The position numbers and the translations under genes were made by a program. From Defluviitaleaceae bacterium (GTDB lineage: Bacteria > Bacillota > Clostridia > Lachnospirales > WQUN01): a stretch of DNA of 5,368 nucleotides. The stretch lies in contig WRDG01000167.1 in the NCBI GenBank assembly GCA_009783525.1, positions 1 through 5,368 on the forward strand. The letters run 5' to 3'. Of the stretch, positions 1 to 5,046 are shown one piece after another. A model generated the notes under the pieces. That model saw only the letters and a list, made by a program, of their open reading frames with translations. It did no database searches and was not told the origin of the DNA. The number at the start of each line of letters is the position of its first letter. Position 1 is the stretch's first letter.

Positions 1-468
1 GATTTATGGCAGAGAACTTTTGACGACGTCGCGCGGCAATACGGAAGCGTCGCTACCGATTACGTTCATGTGGACGCCGCATGCATGTGGCTTGTTAAAA
101 ATCCGGAATGGTTTGACGTCATAGTTACGGACAATTTGTTCGGAGACATAATTACAGACCTCGCCGCTATGATACAAGGCGGGATGGGTGTAGCAGCGGG
201 CGGAAACATTAACCCGCACGGCGTTTCGATGTTTGAGCCGATGGGCGGCTCAGCCCCGAAGTATAAAGGGAAAAACGTGATTAATCCGATCGCGGCAATA
301 AATGCGGGCGCGATGATGCTTGAGCTGCTCGGTGAAGAAGCCGCCGCAAAAGACATTGACAACGCGCTGGTTGCCGCGTTAAACACCGGTAAAATTAAAG
401 ACATGGCCGCAGGCAGAATGGGTTTGTCTACAACCGAAACAGGCGACCTGATCGCCGGTTTAATTTAA
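1..468 (+). CDS. leuB: Isocitrate/isopropylmalate dehydrogenase family enzyme, C-terminal part (probably 3-isopropylmalate dehydrogenase)
   Basis: This is the last 155 codons of a beta-decarboxylating dehydrogenase, read in frame from the first base; about 200 N-terminal residues are missing at the window edge. Enzymes of this family oxidise and decarboxylate 2-hydroxyacids such as 3-isopropylmalate (leucine synthesis) or isocitrate in the cytosol, using NAD(P) and Mg2+. In fragment numbering, the metal/substrate aspartates are visible as D25 (HVDAA) and D49/D53 (NLFGDIITD). The cofactor loop follows at residues 79-96 (EPMGGSAPKYKGKNVINP). The catalytic Lys expected a few residues before the first Trp lies just outside the window. 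GGSAP and the overall pattern match LeuB-like enzymes, but K87-Y88 in the cofactor loop is the pair typical of NADP-isocitrate dehydrogenase, where NAD-dependent LeuB usually has Asp-Ile. The exact substrate (isopropylmalate, isocitrate, homoisocitrate) is therefore uncertain, and no leuC or leuD is in view. The stop codon is 12 bases before the next gene, suggesting an operon. Confidence 0.9.
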   Translation, partial: DLWQRTFDDVARQYGSVATDYVHVDAACMWLVKNPEWFDVIVTDNLFGDIITDLAAMIQGGMGVAAGGNINPHGVSMFEPMGGSAPKYKGKNVINPIAAINAGAMMLELLGEEAAAKDIDNALVAALNTGKIKDMAAGRMGLSTTETGDLIAGLI

Positions 469-480
469 ACGGAGGTATTT

Positions 481-978
481 ATGGATTATATACAAGCGGC
501 GCTTTCAATGGGAGCGGAAAACGCCGTTGCGTTCGTCCCGGACGATTTGGTTTTTGACAGGCGTGTAATATTGAAATGTGTTTTTGGCTGCGCCGATTTC
601 GGTAAGATGCATACATGCCCATACCAAAAATCGCCGCTGAGTTTAGACGAATACGAAAAAATATTTAGGCGTTACAATCGCGGAATAATTATCGGCTGTT
701 CAAACAAACATGACAGTCAACGAATATCATATGAAACAGAACGTTCATGCTTCCTTGACGGATTTTATTTCGCTTTTTCTCTAAGCGACTGCGGGCTTTG
801 CACAGACTGCGCCAAAGCGACAAACGCGGATTGCCGCTTTCCGGTCAAGGCGCGGCCGGCGTTCCACAGTGTAGGCATAGATGTGTTTTCTACAGTACGA
901 AAGCTCGGGCTTCCGTTAAGTGTGCTAAAAGACGAAAACGACGCGCAGCATTGGTATTCGGCGGTGTTTATTGAGTAA
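481..978 (+). CDS. DUF2284 family cysteine-rich protein, putative metal-binding
   Basis: This 165-residue soluble protein has the layout of the DUF2284 'predicted metal-binding protein' family, whose biochemical role is not established. The N-terminal cysteine motif is C33-x3-C37-x8-C46-P. A central segment with E87-R88 and G94-F-Y follows (compare ER/EAFLAGYY in relatives). The second cluster is C104-x2-C107-x2-C110-x7-C118, followed by KARP (123-126) and the typical tail GIDVFSTVRKLGLP (132-145). The second cluster resembles an iron-sulfur ligand set, but binding of Fe-S or another metal is an inference. There is no signal peptide or membrane segment. The ATG at 481 has a strong GGAGG at 471-475 with a 5-base spacer, so the start is well supported. 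It lies 12 bases after the dehydrogenase stop and is probably co-transcribed with it. Family assignment is from recalled motif patterns, not a search. Confidence 0.87.
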   Translation: MDYIQAALSMGAENAVAFVPDDLVFDRRVILKCVFGCADFGKMHTCPYQKSPLSLDEYEKIFRRYNRGIIIGCSNKHDSQRISYETERSCFLDGFYFAFSLSDCGLCTDCAKATNADCRFPVKARPAFHSVGIDVFSTVRKLGLPLSVLKDENDAQHWYSAVFIE

Positions 979-1041
979 GGGAACTTCTGTGACCCTGCTG
1001 AGGAAAGATTAAAAATTGGACGAAAATAATTTTATTGAAGA

Positions 1042-2220
1042 TCATTTAATTACAGACATGTAAACATTTTCAACATTGATTGCGAATTGTTCCGCCGATA
1101 ATTTTTGTACGGCGGCATATCCGTTTGCGGCTACCGCATCGGATTTTTTTTTGTCGAGCAAAACACGGAGCGCCGCTTCGGCCGCATCGGAATCAGTTTG
1201 AAAAACATAACCCGTTTCGCCGTCGCGTACGATGCCGGTAAAGCTTTCGTCGTTTATCACGGCGACAGGCTTGCCGGAAGCCATTGCCTCGATATGCGTA
1301 AGGCCCTGTGTTTCGCTTGTTGAAGCAGTCATGAAAAGATCGCAAATTTTGTAAAATTTTCCTATTTCTTCCCATTTACGATAACCCGCAAAAATAACGG
1401 AACCGGATATACCTTTTTCACGCGCAGTTTCGCTTAACGGTTCCCTCATGGGCCCGTCGCCAACAATCAAAAGTTTCGCGTTCGGAATTTTTTTTAATAC
1501 TTCAGGCATCATCGAAACAAGAGCGTACATATTTTTTTCTTTTGCCACTCGTCCGACGGTTAATATAATCCTGTCTTCGGCTCCGATCCCAAATTCGGCG
1601 CGAAGGCTGTCCAGTTCTTCGCTCAAAAAATTACGTCCGTAAAAATGCGAAACATCAACCCCGGTAGGGATAATGTTAATCGGCTTAGCCACGCCTACTT
1701 CAAACAAATATTGTTTTACTTTTTCGGTGGGAGTTATTACTGCCTTTGCTTTGTTGCAAAAATTACGGCTCAGCTTGTGCGCCGTTTCGACGGTAAAAAA
1801 TTTCCCAAGAATAGGTCCCATACCCTTCCGCGCGTAATGGACATAATCCTTGTACATCGTGTGATATGTGTGAACCATTGGCGCGCGGCAAAAAAGCGAC
1901 ATTAACCAGCCGAAAAAACCGACGGGGTATTCAGTATGAGTATGGATAATGTCAGGCTTTATTTTTTTTATTTTAAAAATTATCGCCGGCGTATAAAAAA
2001 AAGCCAAACGGTGCGTCGGCAAAAACCAAAGCCTGATGCTCGGCAGCCGAAAAACAAACGGCGTTTTCTTTTTATCCGTCCGTTTTACATTCGGGTCTGT
2101 CGTGCAATAAATAAATACATCGTGACCTTTTTTAATCAATTCTTTTTCGAGCATGCGCACCGAAGTTACAACGCCGTTTATCTGCGGATAATAAGTGTCG
2201 GCAAATAAAGCAATTTTCAT
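1042..2220 (-). CDS. GT4 family glycosyltransferase, GT-B fold (diacylglycerol glucosyltransferase-like)
   Basis: This complete 392-residue protein has the two Rossmann-like halves of a retaining GT4 glycosyltransferase, normal in length for the family. The N-terminal acceptor domain shows DTYYPQINGVVTSV (8-21), with the glycine-containing loop near G16, then HTHTEYP (93-99) and HTYHTMYKDYVHY (117-129). The C-terminal nucleotide-sugar domain shows IPTGVD (184-189), LTVGRVAKEKN (220-230), VGDGP (253-257), FAGY (277-280) and the diagnostic EX7E motif with E303 and E311 (SETQGLTHIEAMASGKPV). No transmembrane helix is evident; such enzymes usually sit on the inner face of the membrane. The DTYYPQINGV and SETQGLT signatures recall 1,2-diacylglycerol 3-alpha-glucosyltransferases of Gram-positive bacteria, so membrane glycolipid or lipoteichoic-acid anchor synthesis is a reasonable inference. 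Other lipid or polysaccharide acceptors are possible. A GAGGG site (2235-2231, inside the end of the upstream gene) precedes the ATG by 10 bases, and that gene's stop is 3 bases away, indicating coupled expression. Confidence 0.92.
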   Translation of the reverse strand: MKIALFADTYYPQINGVVTSVRMLEKELIKKGHDVFIYCTTDPNVKRTDKKKTPFVFRLPSIRLWFLPTHRLAFFYTPAIIFKIKKIKPDIIHTHTEYPVGFFGWLMSLFCRAPMVHTYHTMYKDYVHYARKGMGPILGKFFTVETAHKLSRNFCNKAKAVITPTEKVKQYLFEVGVAKPINIIPTGVDVSHFYGRNFLSEELDSLRAEFGIGAEDRIILTVGRVAKEKNMYALVSMMPEVLKKIPNAKLLIVGDGPMREPLSETAREKGISGSVIFAGYRKWEEIGKFYKICDLFMTASTSETQGLTHIEAMASGKPVAVINDESFTGIVRDGETGYVFQTDSDAAEAALRVLLDKKKSDAVAANGYAAVQKLSAEQFAINVENVYMSVIK

Positions 2221-2223
2221 TTT

Positions 2224-2874
2224 TTATACACCCTCGCGCATTTTATTTATATGTTCGTTGATTTTAATATTATTGCGGCCGTCGTAAAAATTTTTATTGC
2301 TTGCCATCACGAGAAGCTCATCAAGCTTATCGTGTTTTTTTTGCAAAAAATATAAGTCGGCAAGCAATGTGTAACTTTTTGTCAGCTCCGACCCTGTCTT
2401 AATCGATTCGAGCAAAACTTTTTCCGCCGCAAAAAAATTTTCTTCCGCAATTAATGCAGAAGCCCAATCAACCATAAACCCGCAATAACGGTCGAAATTT
2501 TCTTCGTATTCCGAAACCAATTCCAAATTCGATACGCCGAACGCCCGTTTTATTTCAAGGTTCGTTTTTTTTTCGCGGAAATGAATCATCGGCTTGGACG
2601 AAAAAATGATTGCAATCTGTTGTTTTTCATATGAAAGCGACCCGATATGACTGCCGTTTGTTAAAATAGGCAGGTTTTTTAATTCCGGCACAATAAAGGC
2701 ATCCGGATCGATCGGCTTTTTACGCGAAAGATTTGCATCGCGCTCGTCCGATAAAAATTTCGCAAGGTTCTGTTTATGCCTGCGGCTTGAAAAATTTAAG
2801 ATAAGCAAAAACGCGACCGCGAGCCAAAAAATTGCAGCGGCTATAGGAAACCCCATTATCATCACACCGAACAT
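2224..2874 (-). CDS. Membrane-anchored protein with TPR-like C-terminal helices, function unknown
   Basis: This 216-residue protein is not assigned to a named family here. Residues about 4-26 form one hydrophobic helix, followed by a basic stretch (SRRHK, 29-34), so it is probably an N-terminal membrane anchor with a cytoplasmic C-terminus by the positive-inside rule. A middle part (about 54-110) has no recognised motif. Residues about 127-198 look like two helical hairpins of the tetratricopeptide type: W137-A138 with A149-A150-E151, then S167-Y168 with L170-L171-A172-D173-L174-Y175. This suggests a protein-protein interaction module. It is the first gene of the minus-strand unit with the glycosyltransferase, so it may scaffold or localise that enzyme (inference). 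The start is uncertain: the ATG ending at 2874 has no clear Shine-Dalgarno, and in-frame ATGs at residues 5 and 7 are alternatives that would keep the membrane helix. Confidence 0.85.
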   Translation of the reverse strand: MFGVMIMGFPIAAAIFWLAVAFLLILNFSSRRHKQNLAKFLSDERDANLSRKKPIDPDAFIVPELKNLPILTNGSHIGSLSYEKQQIAIIFSSKPMIHFREKKTNLEIKRAFGVSNLELVSEYEENFDRYCGFMVDWASALIAEENFFAAEKVLLESIKTGSELTKSYTLLADLYFLQKKHDKLDELLVMASNKNFYDGRNNIKINEHINKMREGV

Positions 2875-2941
2875 GAATTAATTATTTAAATTAATAACCA
2901 CATAAATATATCAACGCGCCTTTTTTTTGTATATCTCAAAA

Positions 2942-2998
2942 TTAAAGGCGAGTGTATAATTTATACGCGAACGTATGATTTATACGCGAGCGTATAAT
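2942..2998. repeat. Three tandem 19-bp repeats with internal dyads (operator-like array)
   Basis: Three directly adjacent 19-mers occupy 2942-2960 (TTAAAGGCGAGTGTATAAT), 2961-2979 (TTATACGCGAACGTATGAT) and 2980-2998 (TTATACGCGAGCGTATAAT). Units 2 and 3 match at 17 of 19 positions; units 1 and 3 match at 16 of 19. Unit 3 holds a perfect 7-bp inverted repeat, TTATACG and CGTATAA around a CGAG centre. Unit 2 has one mismatch in the same dyad, and unit 1 has a degenerate left half. Dyads spaced 19 bp apart (a little under two helical turns) in the gap between divergent genes suggest binding sites for a dimeric regulator. Each unit also ends in a TATAAT or TATGAT hexamer, so bound protein would cover possible -10 elements. 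The repeat is seen directly; the regulatory role is inferred. Confidence 0.8.
2993..2998 (+). promoter_or_regulatory. Candidate -10 element for the helicase operon
   Basis: TATAAT at 2993-2998 is a consensus -10 hexamer 23 bases before the helicase ATG, which would give a very short leader. No good -35 is present 16-18 bases upstream (the sequence there is the preceding repeat unit), and there is no extended TGn element. It may be weak or activator-dependent. TATAAT at 2955-2960 in the first repeat unit is an equally good alternative. Confidence 0.35.
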
Positions 2999-3016
2999 TC
3001 ATTTATCATGCTGCAG

Positions 3017-3022
3017 AAAGGA
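3017..3022 (+). promoter_or_regulatory. Ribosome binding site favouring a TTG start for the helicase
   Basis: AAAGGA at 3017-3022 runs directly into the ATG at 3022, leaving no spacer for that codon. It sits 8 bases before an in-frame TTG at 3031, an ideal distance. This suggests that translation begins at 3031 and gives a protein three residues shorter than the ATG version. Confidence 0.55.
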
Positions 3023-4899
3023 TGGCGATATTGTCCGCATCGAAACTTGGCTTGAACGAACGACAGTGGCAGGCGATACGCCACCGCGACGGTCCGCTGC
3101 TGGTCCTTGCGGGACCCGGCAGCGGCAAGACCACCGTAATAACATGCCGCATTCATTATCTGATCGTCAAACATAAAGTCCTACCCCATAAAATTTTGGT
3201 CGTCACATTTTCAAAGGCTGCCGCCGTTCAAATGGAACGCCGCTTTTTATCGCTTGCCGAAACACCCGGAGTTACGTTCGGCACGTTTCACGCAATATTT
3301 TTTAAAATTTTGCGCGAACACAAGGGATATACGATAGATCAAGTCCTCCGTGACGACGAACGCAAAAGTATAATCAAACGCATGATAAACGAAATACAGT
3401 CAGACGAAATTACGCGCGACGATGAATTTATCGCTTCGGTTATAAATGAAATGTCTTTGGTAAAAAATGAGTTGTTCGAATTGAAACGCTATAACTCAAA
3501 GCATATGGGTTCGGATCAATTCAAAAAACTTTACGAAGATTTTGAAAATTTTAAAAATGACAATAATAAAATTGATTTTGACGATATGCTGCTGCTGTGC
3601 TATAAACTTTTTAAAGAAAACCCGTCATGCCTTGCAAAATGGCGGAACAAATTTGAATATTTAATGATAGACGAGTTCCAAGATATCAACAATGTCCAGT
3701 ACGAATGCATAAAAATGCTGACCGAGCCGCACGAAAATTTATTTGTCGTTGGCGACGACGACCAAGCCATTTACAGATTCAGGGGATCGCGTCCCGAATT
3801 TTTGCAATCGTTTCAAAATGATTTTAAACGGGCCGGAAAAGTAATTTTAGATATTAATTACCGTTCCACGGACGAAATAATTAATTTGGGCAACAAGATA
3901 ATATTAAACAACCGGGTGAGACTATCTAAAGTTATCAACGGGACAAATAAAAAAGGCGTGCCGCCCAAAATTATTACTCCCGCCGACCATTCCACAGAAG
4001 CCGCAGATATTTCCGCATTGATAATAAAAATGATAAACAGCGGGTTCGACCCGGACGAAATAGCCGTCATATACCGTTTAAACGTGCAGGGACGCGCGTT
4101 GGCGGAAGCTTTTATGCTGCGGAACATTCCTTACCGGCTTAAAGATGAAATGCCGATCATTTACGAACACTGGGTAGCAAAAGACATTGTCTCGTATTTA
4201 AAAGCGAGCAAAATCGGTTCGTCGGGTTTTAATACGGAAGCTGACAAAATTATCAACAAACCGCAAAGATTTATCGGCCAGGCATTTTTAACCGACGCAA
4301 GAGAAAAAAACGCCGACATTTTTAAAACTTACGCGCGGTCTCCTTATTTGCAAGTTCAACAAAAAACCCGAATAGAAGAGCTCGGGAACGACTTTAAATC
4401 AATAAGCAAATTGAAGCCACATCAAGCAATCAAGTACATACGGCAAATTGTCGGCTACGACGACTACATAAAGGATTTTTGCATATACAAAAACCTGTCG
4501 CCGTCAGGACTGTACGAAATTTCTGACGAATTGCAAGAATCGGCAAAGCCTTTTTTAACTGCGGAAGAATTTTTTTTACATGCAGAAGAAGCGACGGCCG
4601 CCGCCAAAAATAATAGTAAAGCGATGTATGGAAAAAAAGCCGTTTCGCTAACCACAATGCACAGCGCAAAAGGCCTCGAATATGAAGCGGTTTTTGTCGC
4701 CGGAGTCATTAAAGACATAATCCCTCATGAACGAAGCAAAACCGAAGCCGAAATCGAAGAAGAGCGCCGTTTGTTTTATGTAAGCGTGACAAGAGCCAAA
4801 AAAATTTTATACATATCGGTTCCCAAAAAGAAATATGAACGTCCTGTCGAACCGTCGAAGTTCATAACCGAGCTGAAAAAAAAGAAAGAGGTAATATAA
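3022..4899 (+). CDS. UvrD/PcrA-type superfamily 1A DNA helicase, short form
   Basis: This ATP-dependent 3'-5' DNA helicase has all core motifs in order, numbered from the ATG at 3022. They are Q motif LNERQWQAI (11-19), Walker A AGPGSGKTT (30-38, K36), Ia TFSKAAAVQM (62-71), Ib GTFHA (87-91), II LMIDEFQD (214-221, D217/E218), III GDDDQAIYRFRGS (244-256), IV NYRST (279-283), V TMHSAKGLEYEAVFVAG (545-561) and VI EEERRLFYVSVTRAKK (579-594, R591). The spacing between motifs IV and V leaves room for a 2B domain. At 625 residues it is roughly 100 shorter than typical PcrA; only 34 residues follow R591, so the C-terminal Tudor-like RNA-polymerase-binding tail is absent. The region after IPYRL (DEMPIIYEHWVAKDIVSYLK) lacks the usual GGxxFxxR segment and recalls a short clostridial subfamily. 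DNA repair or replication roles are inferred. The listed ATG is the outer limit; TTG at 3031 has a better-placed ribosome site. The stop overlaps the next gene by one base. Confidence 0.95.
   Translation: MAILSASKLGLNERQWQAIRHRDGPLLVLAGPGSGKTTVITCRIHYLIVKHKVLPHKILVVTFSKAAAVQMERRFLSLAETPGVTFGTFHAIFFKILREHKGYTIDQVLRDDERKSIIKRMINEIQSDEITRDDEFIASVINEMSLVKNELFELKRYNSKHMGSDQFKKLYEDFENFKNDNNKIDFDDMLLLCYKLFKENPSCLAKWRNKFEYLMIDEFQDINNVQYECIKMLTEPHENLFVVGDDDQAIYRFRGSRPEFLQSFQNDFKRAGKVILDINYRSTDEIINLGNKIILNNRVRLSKVINGTNKKGVPPKIITPADHSTEAADISALIIKMINSGFDPDEIAVIYRLNVQGRALAEAFMLRNIPYRLKDEMPIIYEHWVAKDIVSYLKASKIGSSGFNTEADKIINKPQRFIGQAFLTDAREKNADIFKTYARSPYLQVQQKTRIEELGNDFKSISKLKPHQAIKYIRQIVGYDDYIKDFCIYKNLSPSGLYEISDELQESAKPFLTAEEFFLHAEEATAAAKNNSKAMYGKKAVSLTTMHSAKGLEYEAVFVAGVIKDIIPHERSKTEAEIEEERRLFYVSVTRAKKILYISVPKKKYERPVEPSKFITELKKKKEVI
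4888..4892 (+). promoter_or_regulatory. Ribosome binding site supporting the 35-codon membrane-peptide gene
   Basis: GAGGT at 4888-4892, within the last codons of the helicase gene, is complementary to the 16S rRNA 3' end. It lies 6-7 bases before the ATG at 4899. Together with the stop/start overlap this argues that the short reading frame is translated, by coupling to the helicase. Confidence 0.6.
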
Positions 4900-5006
4900 T
4901 GGGAGAAAAGTTCAGGAGGCATAAAAGGCTTTTCGCTTCTTTGGTGGCAATCGCCCTTGCGTTGGTCATGCTGTTCGGTTTAATATCACCTTTTATTTGG
5001 CGGTAA
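4899..5006 (+). CDS. Small single-pass membrane peptide, 35 aa, function unknown
   Basis: A short gene encodes a basic N-terminus (MGEKFRRHKR) followed by one hydrophobic helix at about residues 11-33, ending in SPFIWR. By the positive-inside rule the N-terminus should be cytoplasmic. The ATG shares one base with the helicase stop codon (TAATG) and has a GAGGT site at good spacing, both marks of a real, translationally coupled gene. The last two codons and the stop form the 5' arm and loop start of a strong terminator. No family is recognised. Possibilities include a small regulatory membrane protein, a leader peptide controlling read-through into the downstream gene, or a remnant of an exported protein cut after its signal anchor. 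There is no signal-peptidase motif before the stop. R6-R7 are encoded by AGG AGG, which itself mimics a Shine-Dalgarno and could pause ribosomes. Confidence 0.68.
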   Translation: MGEKFRRHKRLFASLVAIALALVMLFGLISPFIWR

Positions 5007-5023
5007 TTTCCGCCATTTTTTTT
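4998..5023 (+). terminator. Rho-independent terminator overlapping the small gene's stop codon
   Basis: TGGCGG (4998-5003) pairs with CCGCCA (5010-5015) around a six-base TAATTT loop, followed by eight T residues (5016-5023). The stop codon TAA (5004-5006) lies in the loop. There is no A-run on the upstream side, so it acts only for plus-strand transcripts, ending the helicase unit or attenuating transcription into the acidic-protein gene. Confidence 0.85.
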
Positions 5024-5046
5024 ACACAAAAAAGGGGGCGTAAAAA

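Noticed and set aside
66..404. A 112-codon open frame on the minus strand opposite the dehydrogenase
   Set aside because: It is a shadow of a strongly conserved coding frame; its translation is low-complexity Ala/Pro/Ser-rich with no motif or ribosome site. The antisense frames opposite the glycosyltransferase and helicase genes are treated the same way.
979..1041. Terminator between the convergent DUF2284 and glycosyltransferase genes
   Set aside because: The AAAAT/ATTTT palindrome at 1023-1033 has a one-base centre and no GC stem, and AGGG/CCCT pairing near 980-998 is only four bases. Nothing convincing.
2886..2914. Minus-strand promoter for the TPR-like gene using TTGATA (2914-2909) as -35
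   Set aside because: No acceptable -10 lies 16-18 bases away: TAAATA is 20 bases off and TATTAA 12. A promoter must exist in this gap but I cannot place it.
2917..2950. Inverted repeat CGCCTTT (2917-2923) and AAAGGCG (2944-2950)
   Set aside because: The arms are seven bases with a 20-base AT-rich loop and no following T-run; it overlaps the first 19-bp unit and is plausible by chance in AT-rich DNA.
2969..2982. Possible LexA/SOS box (CGAACGTATGATTT) in front of the helicase gene
   Set aside because: Only the left half (CGAAC) fits the Gram-positive SOS consensus; the right half has GATTT instead of GTTCG, and the other two repeat units fit even less well. The dyad of the 19-bp units is a better description.
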